Shown: positions 7,739-16,283 of the stretch, piece by piece
Position numbering within the stretch: the first letter of the stretch is position 1
Layout of the letters: every line of letters starts with the position of its first letter
Source: Paenibacillus stellifer
Lineage (GTDB): Bacteria > Bacillota > Bacilli > Paenibacillales > Paenibacillaceae
Direction of reading: 5' to 3'
NCBI RefSeq assembly: GCF_000758685.1
Contig: NZ_CP009286.1
Span: forward strand, 2,572,501 to 2,636,500
Length of the DNA: 64,000 nucleotides
Position numbers and translations under genes: made by a program
Notes under the pieces: generated by a model
The model's input: the letters and a program-made list of their open reading frames with translations, nothing else
Database searches by the model: none
Told to the model about the DNA's origin: nothing

Positions 7739-9736
7739 ATGTCAGAGCAGAAAGCTTACGGCACTAAAGATAGCCATGCGCTGATACGCAATATCAAGAT
7801 GCCGGGCAGGAACTCCAAGGATCCTGCGGCATGGCTCAAACAACTGGATATCAACAGTCATGACTTTCCTTATATCTCCGTCATGATTACGGACAGCTTT
7901 TACGAATGGACGGAGAAAGGCGCGGGTCTTGCTTTTGCAGGAGCTTGGGACTGGTGTGTGTTTAGCTTCGAAGGCAAGTGGCTCGCTGGAGAGGAAGAAG
8001 CTGACGGTCCGAATCATCCGCTGTGGGAGCAGGTCGTCAACGTCAGTCTTACTTCGGCGAGGGATTGCATGCTGCAAATCGAAGAGAACGGCAGTGAGAC
8101 GGCTTATTTGGCTATGCCGCTGAAGACCCGTTCAAGTGGAGAGATTTACGCGCTGTTAGGCTGCAAAATGCCGGCGGGAGATATGCTCAAGGGAGGGCGC
8201 TACGCGGCCGAAGCCATGTCCCTCCATTACATTACCTGCTTCTACAGGCAGCTCGAACACCTCTTCGTTGAGGATTTGACCGCGGTCCATAATCATGCCG
8301 AGCGGGAGAGCGGAAGGCGCTCGCTGCTCTTCCAGATTGTGCAGCGGATGCATGACAATATCGATGTGGACGCTGTTCTTACGGAGGTCATCGAGAGCAT
8401 CGCGGCCATGTATCCCGGCGCCAAGCTTACACTGTATATGTCGCAGGATTACCATACTCCCCTTCCCCAGGTGATGCCTGTGCCGCTGAAGTGGGATACG
8501 GAAGATGTCCGCGAGAAGGCGTTCAAGGACGGTCGTGTAGCGATGAAGGCTCATGATGATGGCCAGCCTATCGTCGAGATCGGCTTGCCGCTCGGCGGCA
8601 AGCAGGGTGTATACGGAGTGTTTCATCTTGTGATGCATAACCCGGAAGATCCGGACACGGACCTGTCCTTTCTGTCCATGGTGGCCGGGACGGCGGGCAC
8701 GGCGTTCGAGAACGCGAAGCTGTACGAAAGATCGAACCAGCTGATCCGGGAGCTGAGAATGAGCAATGAGCTGACCCAGCGTCTTAATCAGAGCCTGCAA
8801 CTCGGCGAAACGTTCGAGGTCGCCTTTGAAGAGCTTCTGGAAATGTTCGAAGCGGATTACTGCTGTATTCTCCACTACAACGAGGAGAAGCAGGGACTTG
8901 AAGCAGTGGCTTGCAACCATCCGGCACTGATCGGCGAGATTATCGATGTGGGACGCGGAGTAGGTGGAAGAGTCTACTCCACCGGTGAGCCCGTCATTGT
9001 ATCCGGATATCCGGATCAGAGCGGAACCCGGTCGAAGCTGATGGATTTCACCGAGTCCCAATCCCTTATCGCAACGCCGATTAGCGTGGGCGGTGAGGCG
9101 AGAGGCGTTATTATGCTTACCCATCGGGAGCCGCGCTTTTTCTCGTATGATCATTTCAAGCTGCTGCAGTCATTGGCCGGGCATATCGGTCTTGCCGTTG
9201 GCAATGCTCTTCTTCACGCCGAAGTGCACAGACTGGCCAACCGGGACTCCCTTACGGGGCTGTACGCCAGACATTTCCTGGATCAGTCGATCAAGGAGAA
9301 GCAGAGCGGCGATTACTGCGGGACGCTTGTCGTTGTGGACATCGATTACTTCAAACAGGTCAACGATACATACGGGCATCAGAAGGGTGATCTCATTCTG
9401 CGGCAGGTCAGCGACATCGTCCGGCTCTCCATCCGGCAGGGCGATCTGGCGGCGAGATGGGGCGGAGAAGAGCTGGCGATCTATCTGCCGCAGCTTTCGG
9501 CGGAACAGGCCTTTCATGTGGCGGAACGGATACGCATACGGGTACAGAAGGAAACGGATCCCGTAGTAACCGTCTCCTGCGGAATCGCGGAATGGAACTG
9601 GACCGATCAGCACCTCACTAGCGTGGATTCCCTGTTCTACAGAGCGGATATGGCGCTGTATGAAGCCAAGAACAACGGCCGCAACCAGGTCGTTGTCGAC
9701 AAGGGAACCGAGGAGAAAGCCGGGCAGCAGGGATAA
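7739..9736 (+). CDS. dgcP: GAF-domain diguanylate cyclase, DgcP (YtrP)-like
   Basis: A 665-residue cytoplasmic protein with no evident membrane segment. An N-terminal region of unknown fold (1-180) is followed by two GAF-like sensor domains (about 190-330 and 355-490) and a GGDEF domain from about 500. The GGDEF domain keeps RDSLTGLYARHFLD and the DIDYFKQVNDTYGH metal-binding segment; the active-site loop reads GGEEL (around 573), where GGDEF or GGEEF is usual. It probably makes cyclic di-GMP from two GTP in response to a ligand bound by GAF. Position next to rpsD matches B. subtilis ytrP/dgcP. ATG 7739 is preferred over the in-frame codon at 7691 because AAAAGGAGA precedes it. Confidence 0.85.
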   Translation: MSEQKAYGTKDSHALIRNIKMPGRNSKDPAAWLKQLDINSHDFPYISVMITDSFYEWTEKGAGLAFAGAWDWCVFSFEGKWLAGEEEADGPNHPLWEQVVNVSLTSARDCMLQIEENGSETAYLAMPLKTRSSGEIYALLGCKMPAGDMLKGGRYAAEAMSLHYITCFYRQLEHLFVEDLTAVHNHAERESGRRSLLFQIVQRMHDNIDVDAVLTEVIESIAAMYPGAKLTLYMSQDYHTPLPQVMPVPLKWDTEDVREKAFKDGRVAMKAHDDGQPIVEIGLPLGGKQGVYGVFHLVMHNPEDPDTDLSFLSMVAGTAGTAFENAKLYERSNQLIRELRMSNELTQRLNQSLQLGETFEVAFEELLEMFEADYCCILHYNEEKQGLEAVACNHPALIGEIIDVGRGVGGRVYSTGEPVIVSGYPDQSGTRSKLMDFTESQSLIATPISVGGEARGVIMLTHREPRFFSYDHFKLLQSLAGHIGLAVGNALLHAEVHRLANRDSLTGLYARHFLDQSIKEKQSGDYCGTLVVVDIDYFKQVNDTYGHQKGDLILRQVSDIVRLSIRQGDLAARWGGEELAIYLPQLSAEQAFHVAERIRIRVQKETDPVVTVSCGIAEWNWTDQHLTSVDSLFYRADMALYEAKNNGRNQVVVDKGTEEKAGQQG

Positions 9737-9808
9737 ATCCGTTAATGCTTCTTCAGATTTATACTGGACACGATCGACTAGCCCGAAATTCGGGATATAA
9801 CGATGATC

Positions 9809-9844
9809 AAGCCCTTCGCCGGGATTGCGGCGAAGGGCTTTTTT
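9809..9844 (+). terminator. Intrinsic terminator after dgcP
   Basis: Perfect 12-base arms (9809-9820 and 9829-9840) followed by six T in all. Confidence 0.88.
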
Positions 9845-9950
9845 GAGCAGGAATTATTACGCCGTATAAGGCTTCCAAAGCGCTTATGGTATAAGCCTGC
9901 GGAACAGGGACACGATATCAACTATGATATGCGGGAAAGAGGCGCTGGTG

Positions 9951-10793
9951 ATGATGGGATATTCACTCGCAACAAAAGGGCTGACAGGACTGATAGCCCT
10001 GGTCTGCGTCATAACAGCGGGCTGCTCTGCAGCTAGTGACAGACCGGCCGCAGAGCAGTTAGGACTGGCTCTGTCCGGAATAACCGGGACCGACGGAGTT
10101 ACGTTTGAAGGCGAAGCCGCCTTATTCGTAAACGGAGCTCAGAAGAAGGACGCGACGCTTTATTATGGCGGAGCGCTGAAAGACCATAATTCGCTCTCGC
10201 TGTATAAGCTGTCTTCCGACGCGGCCCAAACGCCAAAACCGGAGTCCTTAAGTACCGGCGAAGCTGCATCGACCTTTTACAGCAGGATGGTTAAAGAGAA
10301 GGGTAACTGGGTGGCAGCGGAGAGCACGGGGGCTCAGGAGCCGCTCCCGCTCCCCGGCATGAATCCCCTCTCCCAGCTGGATGATCTCAGCAGTCTGGAC
10401 AAGACTGTGACCCGGGAGCAAGGCGCGGGGCGGGGGATGCTCCTGCTGCGGGTAGAGCTATCCCGTGACGCGGGGCTTCGCCAGCTCACCCGGGAGCTGG
10501 ATGAGAATATGACGCCGCTTCGGGCGGCCTCAGTTGGGGCTGCTGACAGACCGGCTTACCATGCCGAGTCCGCATACGCCCGTCTGGCGGAGCTATGGAG
10601 CCACGAGAACGGCGAGCTTCAGCGCAGGCTGAAACAAGCGGAGGTGAAGACCGTCTATCATGTGAAGGTGGATACGAGACGCAATCTCCCCAAAACGCTT
10701 ACCCGTCAGCGGACGATCCGGTATTTGACGCCGGAGGGGAAGTCACGGCAGGAGATGACGGTCTTGCGTGTCGATTTTTACGGATATCGGTAG
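9951..10793 (+). CDS. Putative lipoprotein of unknown function
   Basis: About 280 residues. The N-terminus has a hydrophobic signal segment ending in the lipobox ITAGC (Cys25), so the mature protein should be lipid-anchored on the outer membrane face. The rest is soluble, moderately charged and has no motif I recognise; a basic C-terminal third (KVDTRRNLPKTLTRQR) could be the end of a beta-rich domain. Start choice: ATG 9951 follows AAAGAGG at 8 bases; an upstream ATG at 9924 lacks a ribosome site. It lies alone between the dgcP terminator and a promoter for the next gene. Confidence 0.7.
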   Translation: MMGYSLATKGLTGLIALVCVITAGCSAASDRPAAEQLGLALSGITGTDGVTFEGEAALFVNGAQKKDATLYYGGALKDHNSLSLYKLSSDAAQTPKPESLSTGEAASTFYSRMVKEKGNWVAAESTGAQEPLPLPGMNPLSQLDDLSSLDKTVTREQGAGRGMLLLRVELSRDAGLRQLTRELDENMTPLRAASVGAADRPAYHAESAYARLAELWSHENGELQRRLKQAEVKTVYHVKVDTRRNLPKTLTRQRTIRYLTPEGKSRQEMTVLRVDFYGYR

Positions 10794-10809
10794 AGAATGG
10801 GAATGCGCC

Positions 10810-10837
10810 TTGCGCTTCCCCGCCGGAATGCTACAAT
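10810..10837 (+). promoter_or_regulatory. Likely promoter of the M29 aminopeptidase gene
   Basis: TTGCGC (10810-10815), a 16-base spacer, then TACAAT (10832-10837) with TGC directly before it (extended -10). Confidence 0.55.
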
Positions 10838-10904
10838 ATATAGGCATGTGGAAATTTTTACGTGCAGTATAATGCTTAGGCACAGAAGGAAGGAAGTTAT
10901 TGGT

Positions 10905-12020
10905 ATGAGAGATCCCCGAATTCAAAAACTGGCTCAAAATCTTGTGGGCTACTCCGTCGATGTTCAGCCCGGCGAGAATGTGCTGGTTGAAATGATCGGC
11001 AGCGAGCGGGATTTGCTGAAGGCTGTTGTGGAGGAAATCGGCAAGGCAGGAGGAAATGCCTTCGTTCAGCTGACTGATCGTACAGTGCTGCGAAGCATGC
11101 TGCTGAGCGCTACGGAGGAGAGCCTGAGAACCTGGGCCGAGATCGATTTGAACCGGATGAAGCAGATGCAGGGCTATATCGGCATTCGCTCTAGCGATAA
11201 TGTTAACGATTTGTCTGACGTGCCGGAAGAGAAAATGCGGCTGTACAACTCGCTGTATTCCCATCCCGTACATAGCGAACAGCGCGTCAAGCATACGAAA
11301 TGGGTCGTTCTGCGCTACCCGAACCCCAGCATGGCCCAGTTGGCCAATACCAGCACGGAGGCCTTTGAGGATTTCTACTTCGAGGTCTGCAATCTGGATT
11401 ATGCGAAAATGGATAAAGCCCAGGACCCGCTTGCGGAGCTCATGAAGAAGACCGACAAAGTGCGGATCACGGGACCGGGTACGGAGCTTGAATTCTCGAT
11501 CAAGGGAATCGGCGCCGAGAAATGCTCCGGTCAGGCGAATATTCCGGACGGCGAGGTATACAGCGCGCCTGTTCGCGATTCCGTTAACGGCACGATCAGC
11601 TACAACGCGGCTACCCTATATAATGGGATTACATTTGAGAATATCAAATTCCGCTTCGAGAACGGCAAAATTGTTGAAGCGACGAGCAATGACACCGCCC
11701 GCCTCAATGAAATTCTCGACTCCGACGAAGGCGCACGCTATATCGGAGAATTCGCCATCGGCTTCAATCCTTATATTCTGCATCCGATGAAGGATATTCT
11801 GTTCGACGAGAAGATCGCGGGAAGCCTTCATTTCACGCCGGGTCAGGCGTATGATGTTACGGATAACGGCAACCGTTCCTCCATCCATTGGGACCTTGTG
11901 CTGATCCAGCGGCCGGAGTATGGCGGCGGCGAAATTTATTTCGACGACAGACTGATCCGCAAGGACGGGATTTTTGTCATTCCGGAGCTGGAAGCTCTCA
12001 ATCCCGAGAACTTGAAATAG
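10905..12020 (+). CDS. ampS: M29 family aminopeptidase (AmpS/PepS type)
   Basis: A 371-residue cytoplasmic metallo-aminopeptidase that removes N-terminal residues from short peptides. The carboxy half carries the family's acidic and histidine metal ligands in order: PDGEVYSAP, IGEFAIGFNP, the LHFTPGQAY region, and SSIHWDLV with paired His and Asp. The start at 10905 (MRDPRIQKLA) follows a GGAAGGAAG ribosome site; the open frame extends upstream to 10797 but runs across the promoter. The length matches the shorter M29 enzymes. Confidence 0.88.
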   Translation: MRDPRIQKLAQNLVGYSVDVQPGENVLVEMIGSERDLLKAVVEEIGKAGGNAFVQLTDRTVLRSMLLSATEESLRTWAEIDLNRMKQMQGYIGIRSSDNVNDLSDVPEEKMRLYNSLYSHPVHSEQRVKHTKWVVLRYPNPSMAQLANTSTEAFEDFYFEVCNLDYAKMDKAQDPLAELMKKTDKVRITGPGTELEFSIKGIGAEKCSGQANIPDGEVYSAPVRDSVNGTISYNAATLYNGITFENIKFRFENGKIVEATSNDTARLNEILDSDEGARYIGEFAIGFNPYILHPMKDILFDEKIAGSLHFTPGQAYDVTDNGNRSSIHWDLVLIQRPEYGGGEIYFDDRLIRKDGIFVIPELEALNPENLK

Positions 12021-12043
12021 TTGGAATGTTGTCAGATAAATCC

Positions 12044-12072
12044 TTGCACCGGTAAGCGGATTCAATTATCAT
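12044..12072 (+). promoter_or_regulatory. Likely promoter of the HPr-like gene
   Basis: TTGCAC (12044-12049), a 17-base spacer and TATCAT (12067-12072), 55 bases before the start codon. Confidence 0.5.
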
Positions 12073-12127
12073 GGAAATGATCATACAACATATACTTGAA
12101 CCTAAAATCAGTTGCGGAGGGATCCCT

Positions 12128-12379
12128 ATGTCCACCAACAGTAACAATGCAGCAATTGTGGAAATCGCTCAAACAGCCAGCAAATTCGCTTCTTCGATCG
12201 TTCTTCAGGCAGACAATAAGTACATTGATGTCAAGAGCATCCTCGGCCTGTTCACAACGCTCGTATCGAGCCAAACCTATGAATTGCATGTTCATGGCAG
12301 CGACGCTGAAGAAGCCAAGAAAGCGATGAGCGAAGTATTTGCCAAGCACAACCTTAAGTTCACCGTGGTTCCTAAGTAA
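12128..12379 (+). CDS. HPr-like protein lacking the phosphorylatable histidine
   Basis: An 83-residue protein that aligns without gaps to HPr from the TASK helix onward: AQTASKF corresponds to VQTASKY, and DVKSILGL to NLKSIMGV. On that alignment Ser37 equals HPr Ser46, the HPr kinase target, but the active-site His15 position is Asn6 and the GIHARP loop is absent, as is the first beta strand. It therefore should not carry PTS phosphate. It recalls Crh, which has Gln at this place and acts as a CcpA corepressor, but Crh keeps the ARPA segment. Own promoter, a GCGGAGGG ribosome site and own terminator. Function unknown. Confidence 0.85.
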   Translation: MSTNSNNAAIVEIAQTASKFASSIVLQADNKYIDVKSILGLFTTLVSSQTYELHVHGSDAEEAKKAMSEVFAKHNLKFTVVPK

Positions 12380-12396
12380 CCTACTTACACACCGGA

Positions 12397-12424
12397 CGCT
12401 CTGCCTGTAGGCAGAGCGTTTCTT
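12397..12424 (+). terminator. Intrinsic terminator after the HPr-like gene
   Basis: Inverted repeat ACGCTCTGCC/GGCAGAGCGT with a short loop, then T-rich sequence. Confidence 0.8.
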
Positions 12425-12475
12425 CATGGGGTGAGATCAAGCTGCACGCCAATATGCCTTCCGTGAACTGTATTC

Positions 12476-12504
12476 TTGTATTGGCGGGAAATTTCGACTA
12501 ATAT
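12476..12504 (+). promoter_or_regulatory. Likely promoter of ylaN
   Basis: TTGTAT (12476-12481), a 17-base spacer and TAATAT (12499-12504), about 50 bases before the ylaN start. Confidence 0.55.
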
Positions 12505-12555
12505 AAAACTAACAGCGTTTTTGGAATGATATTTTGGACATGGGGGGGAAGATGC

Positions 12556-12849
12556 ATGACTTCGTCTGAATTGCAGGACCGGATGAATACCTTGGCCGTC
12601 AATCTTCTGCAGGAAGATGCAGATAAAATTCAGAAGCTCATCGAAGTGCAGATGGAGAATCTGGCGACACGCTACTGTCCTCTCTATGAGGAAGTGCTGG
12701 ATACACAAATGTACGGCTTCTCCAGAGAGGTCGATTTTGCCGTCCGGGCAGGGCTGTTGTCCGAGTTAACAGGCAAGGAGATTGTAAGCAAGCTTGAGCG
12801 CGAGCTGGCTATTCTATATGAAGCACTGAACGAGAAGGCGAAGCAATAG
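12556..12849 (+). CDS. ylaN: YlaN family protein (UPF0358/DUF1507)
   Basis: A 97-residue small helical protein. The central block [18 protein letters not shown] followed by VDFAVRAGL is the family's signature and nearly matches B. subtilis YlaN. The family is reported to be needed under iron limitation and to work with the Fur regulator in Firmicutes; I take that from memory. Start at 12556 follows GGGGGGAAG. It is monocistronic here. In B. subtilis ylaN lies directly beside ftsW; here two other genes separate them and ftsW is on the opposite strand. Confidence 0.92.
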   Translation: MTSSELQDRMNTLAVNLLQEDADKIQKLIEVQMENLATRYCPLYEEVLDTQMYGFSREVDFAVRAGLLSELTGKEIVSKLERELAILYEALNEKAKQ

Positions 12850-12943
12850 AGTATGCCTGTATGAAGTCAGACTAAGCCAATCGCCCGGATCGTGTCCTGC
12901 ACGACTTGATGACTATAGAGACCATACTTCATACCGAAACAAT

Positions 12944-12974
12944 AACCCCGCGCAGACCGGCTGCGCGGGGTTTT
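12944..12974. terminator. Bidirectional terminator between ylaN and the Ca2+/H+ antiporter gene
   Basis: Twelve-base arms AACCCCGCGCAG and CTGCGCGGGGTT with a 5-base loop; A-rich on the left, T run on the right. Serves two convergent genes. Confidence 0.85.
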
Positions 12975-13010
12975 GTGTGTTACTGTAATTTGTGTCTGGG
13001 CAGTAATGGG

Positions 13011-14090
13011 TCACACCAGGAAGAACGAGACGCCCAGAATAATATAGACGGCGAGCAGCAGCAGCCCCTCGTACCAGTTGGTAGCACCGTCCTGGGTGAT
13101 CGATTTGGCGATAAAGACGGCGACACCGATTGCCACAAGCTCGATCGTGGTGAAGACGATATCCATCGTGTTCCCCATAAAATAGCTGGCGAAGATCAGC
13201 ACGGGAGCTACAAAGAGAGCGATCTGCAGACTGCTGCCGATTGCGATTTCCACGGCTGCGCCGATTTTGTTCTTCATCGCCAGCATAATGGCGGCGCTGT
13301 GCTCTGCGGCATTGCCGATAATGGCGACAAGGAAGGCACCGACAAACAGCTCGCTGAGACCGAAGCGTTCGGTCAGGCTTTCGAGCGTTCCTACCAGCCA
13401 TTCACTGACGAACGCCACCATTACGGTGGCGAGCACCAGATACAGGATCGACTGGCCTTTGGTCCAGGAAGGCGCATGCTCGTTCGGAAGCTCCTCCTCA
13501 CCGTCTGCAGTGACGTCGTCCAGATATTTTTTATGCGTGATCATGGAGAAGGCCAGCCACGCTATGTACGATACGATCAGGACGCCTGCCACGACGAGAC
13601 TGAGCGTCGCGGTCTCGCCCTTCGTGATGGAGTGGGTATTCAGGAACATGGCTGGCACGAACAGGGCGATGACGCCAACAATCATTAGAGAGCCGTTCAG
13701 GCCCGCAAGCGTGATGTTGAAATTCTGCACCTTGAACTTCATGCCTCCGGCAAAAATACTTAGGCCGAGTACGAGCAGCAGGTTGCCGATGATGGAACCG
13801 GTCAAGCTCGCTTTGACCATATCATAGAGTCCTTCCTTCACCAGGAAGAAGGCGATGATAAGCTCCGCTGCATTGCCGAATGTCGCATTCAGGAAGCCGC
13901 CGAGCCGCTGGCCGGCGTAATGCGCCACGCTCTCGGTCGCTCTGCCTAGGAAGCCGGCGACAAAGACTACCGCAATTGCCGAGATCACAAATTGGAGGGT
14001 GTGGTCCCAGTTGGCGTAATGTCCGATAGCGCTAAGTGCGAAGAAAATAATGAGCAGCGAAGGAGAAATCCACTTCTTCAAATCAAACAC
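13011..14090 (-). CDS. chaA: Calcium/proton antiporter, CaCA (Cax/ChaA) family
   Basis: A 359-residue polytopic membrane protein exporting Ca2+ in exchange for H+. The two inverted alpha repeats carry the diagnostic acidic motifs GNAAELI (N-terminal half) and GNAAEHS (C-terminal half), and about ten to eleven hydrophobic segments are visible. An acidic loop (DDVTADGEEELPNEHA) lies between the halves. B. subtilis YfkE/ChaA is the closest relative I recall. The start codon is GTG at 14090, yet the only clear AAGGAG lies about 27 bases upstream; the start is thus less certain than the product. Confidence 0.9.
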   Translation of the reverse strand: MFDLKKWISPSLLIIFFALSAIGHYANWDHTLQFVISAIAVVFVAGFLGRATESVAHYAGQRLGGFLNATFGNAAELIIAFFLVKEGLYDMVKASLTGSIIGNLLLVLGLSIFAGGMKFKVQNFNITLAGLNGSLMIVGVIALFVPAMFLNTHSITKGETATLSLVVAGVLIVSYIAWLAFSMITHKKYLDDVTADGEEELPNEHAPSWTKGQSILYLVLATVMVAFVSEWLVGTLESLTERFGLSELFVGAFLVAIIGNAAEHSAAIMLAMKNKIGAAVEIAIGSSLQIALFVAPVLIFASYFMGNTMDIVFTTIELVAIGVAVFIAKSITQDGATNWYEGLLLLAVYIILGVSFFLV

Positions 14091-14173
14091 ACCCCAATCT
14101 TGTATATGTATAGTAACTCCTTTCTCAATATACCCAAATTGTTCCTGAGTGTAAACGAAAGTGCGGAACTCAT

Positions 14174-14203
14174 TTGCTTTTTGGCCTGTTTAGGAATTAC
14201 AAT
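14174..14203 (+). promoter_or_regulatory. Possible promoter of the Asp23/Gls24 gene
   Basis: TTGCTT (14174-14179), an 18-base spacer and TACAAT (14198-14203), 31 bases before the start codon. Confidence 0.45.
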
Positions 14204-14233
14204 AATTGATAATGAGTGTAAGGGGGAAAGGGC

Positions 14234-14599
14234 ATGGCGGAACAACTTCAACTGGAAATGGGCAATATACGAATCTCAAACGATGTAGTCTCGAAAATTG
14301 CCGGAATGGCTACCTTGGAGACTCCTGGAATCGCAGCCATGTCGGGAGGCCTGTCGGAAGGCTGGGCGAAGCGTCTCAGCGGCAAAAACGTGCAAAAAGG
14401 CGTCACCGTCGAAGTCGGACAGCTTGAAGCGGCTATCGACCTGCGGATTATCGTCCTGTACGAGACTCCGATACACGAGGTATGCCGGATGCTGCAGCAG
14501 AATGTACGCGAAGCGGTTGAGAGCATGACGGGGCTTCGTGTCGTTGAAGTGAACGTCAAGGTCGAAGGCGTGGCCTTCAAGAACGACGAAATTTCATAA
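14234..14599 (+). CDS. Asp23/Gls24 family envelope stress protein
   Basis: A 121-residue DUF322 protein. It begins MAEQLQLEMGNIRISNDVV, continues through the ETPGIAAMSGG segment, and ends in a beta-alpha domain with VREAVESMTGLRVVEVNVKVEGV, all typical. Relatives include YqhY and YloU of Bacillus and the membrane-associated Asp23 of Staphylococcus; roles are linked to cell envelope homeostasis and lipid metabolism. It stands alone between divergent and convergent neighbours, with a TAAGGGGGAAAGG ribosome site. The family member normally found between rpmB and fakA is absent from that place in this window, so this may be a second paralog or the moved one. Confidence 0.88.
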   Translation: MAEQLQLEMGNIRISNDVVSKIAGMATLETPGIAAMSGGLSEGWAKRLSGKNVQKGVTVEVGQLEAAIDLRIIVLYETPIHEVCRMLQQNVREAVESMTGLRVVEVNVKVEGVAFKNDEIS

Positions 14600-14640
14600 G
14601 CTATTACCGCCGGGAACGGCGTGACGCTGGTTACCCAAAA

Positions 14641-14676
14641 AAAGGATGTCCTTCCGACGGAAGGGCATCCTTTTTT
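14641..14676. terminator. Bidirectional terminator between the Asp23 gene and ftsW
   Basis: Arms AAAGGATGTCCTT and AAGGGCATCCTTT enclose a short loop, with poly-A before and poly-T after. Confidence 0.85.
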
Positions 14677-14716
14677 ACGACATCTTGTAATGTTTAAGCT
14701 GGACGATCGATTCAGG

Positions 14717-15949
14717 CTATCCTCTCAGGAAACCCGTTCTTCGTTCTTCCGGGCCCGTGATCCGTACCGACTTCACATGCTCTTCCTTGACGGGCCGCGA
14801 GCTTCCACGGGAGATATTCAGCAGGATGCCCATCGACAGCATGGTCACAAGCAGGGATGAGCCGCCGTAGCTGATGAATGGCAGGGTAACACCTGTCAGC
14901 GGGATTGTGTTGGTCACACCGCCGATGTTGACGAACGCCTGGATGGCGATCATACCCATAATGCCGATGCCGACGAGCGTTCCGAACGAGTCCTTGCACC
15001 TAAGGGCCACAAGAACTCCCCGCCATATAAAGTATAAATACACCAGAAGGAATAACAGCGTTCCGACAAAACCAAGCTCCTCGCCGATGACAGCGAAAAT
15101 AAAGTCCGTATACGGGTAGGGCAGGTAATAGAGCTTCTGCACCCCTTTGCCGATGCCGGCTCCGCCTACCCCGCCTTCGCCAAGCGCAGTCAGGGATTGA
15201 ATGATGTTGTAACCCGCTCCATCCGCAACTGTAAAGGGATCAATAAATGCCTGGATGCGTCCCTTCCGATAGTCCTGTTCCGCCTGAACCTGCTGCGGAT
15301 GAGAGGAAATGGAATCAATCGCCATTTTGCCGCCGTATACAAGTCCGAACCCGAGAATCACCAGGCCGATTGATGCCAGAATATGCTTGAGGCTGGCTCC
15401 TCCGGCGAAAATGACCAGTCCGCTTGTCGCGACCAGAATGAGGCAGGAGCCCAGGTCAGGCTGCAGCATGATCAGACCGGCGACGACGCCAACGATCACC
15501 ATGACGGGAATATAACCGGACCGCAGATCGCGAAGACGTTCGCCCTTCTTGCTGATCAGGGCCGACAAGTACAGGATGATCGACAGTTTCGCAAGCTCCG
15601 TGGGCTGTATGCCAAGACCGCCGATGTTCAGCCAGCTGCTCGCACCGTTAATACGGTCGGCCGAAGCGACAAACAGCAGCAGAACGAGCGTGATCAGAAA
15701 CAGCGGGCCGTACCACTTCTTGAACCTGCTGTATGGGATGTTCATCACCGTGAACATAACGAAGCAGCCGAGGCCTACCCATATGATCTGTCTTTTTAGA
15801 AAATATAAGGCATCGTTCTTGAAGAACAGACTCGAACTGGAGCTGAACACCATAATCAGTCCAAAACCGACGAGCAGCAGGGTCAGAATTAACAGTTGAA
15901 AATCGGGCGCGCCTTTGGAAGGCGGGCTTTCATTATTGGTCTTCATCAT
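14717..15949 (-). CDS. ftsW: FtsW-type peptidoglycan glycosyltransferase (SEDS family)
   Basis: A 410-residue polytopic membrane protein that polymerises lipid II at the division septum together with a class B PBP. About ten hydrophobic segments are visible. Key signatures are INGASSWLNIGGLGIQPTEL and, near the C-terminus, NTIPLTGVTLPFISYGGSS; the large external loop carries the HPQQVQAEQDYRKGRIQAF segment. RodA and SpoVE are close relatives; proximity to ylaN supports ftsW (ylaO). Two adjacent ATG codons (15949, 15946) open the frame; a GGAGG lies about 15 bases upstream, a rather long spacing. Confidence 0.88.
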   Translation of the reverse strand: MMKTNNESPPSKGAPDFQLLILTLLLVGFGLIMVFSSSSSLFFKNDALYFLKRQIIWVGLGCFVMFTVMNIPYSRFKKWYGPLFLITLVLLLFVASADRINGASSWLNIGGLGIQPTELAKLSIILYLSALISKKGERLRDLRSGYIPVMVIVGVVAGLIMLQPDLGSCLILVATSGLVIFAGGASLKHILASIGLVILGFGLVYGGKMAIDSISSHPQQVQAEQDYRKGRIQAFIDPFTVADGAGYNIIQSLTALGEGGVGGAGIGKGVQKLYYLPYPYTDFIFAVIGEELGFVGTLLFLLVYLYFIWRGVLVALRCKDSFGTLVGIGIMGMIAIQAFVNIGGVTNTIPLTGVTLPFISYGGSSLLVTMLSMGILLNISRGSSRPVKEEHVKSVRITGPEERRTGFLRG

Positions 15950-16283
15950 TTGCAGGTTCTCACGCCTCCAGTAAGCAATTCAGCTTAAAAATCCGTTCAC
16001 ACTGGCTCACTATGTACGTTGGCCGGCACGGAAGATTCATAGTTCGGGTCATGACGGAGATAGTCTGCCAGATACACAGTTTAAGCCGCAAGCACGGTGC
16101 CTGGCCTCTCTTTCTTCCTCATACCTTTTCTTCCTCATGATAGTATGTTTGGAAAGGCTGTGCAAGGCTTAGGGAAGGCCATCATACCTCTTTTTCCTCA
16201 TTTCTGCTACAATAAAAAGAATTAACTGCCGCTAAAGGTGAAGAGGCAAGCAGCGGCTACAACAGCGAAGGGAATGGATATGT
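15950..16283. other. Intergenic region between divergent ftsW and M20 hydrolase genes
   Basis: About 330 bases with no supported ORF. It must carry the ftsW promoter (-) and the promoter of the next gene (+). A TACAAT-like element near 16207 could be a -10 for the right-hand gene, but I see no matching -35. No riboswitch or hairpin with a T run was noted. Confidence 0.4.

Noticed and set aside
8156..9154. A 332-codon minus-strand frame
   Set aside because: It is antisense to dgcP, whose domains are clear; no ribosome site or homology.
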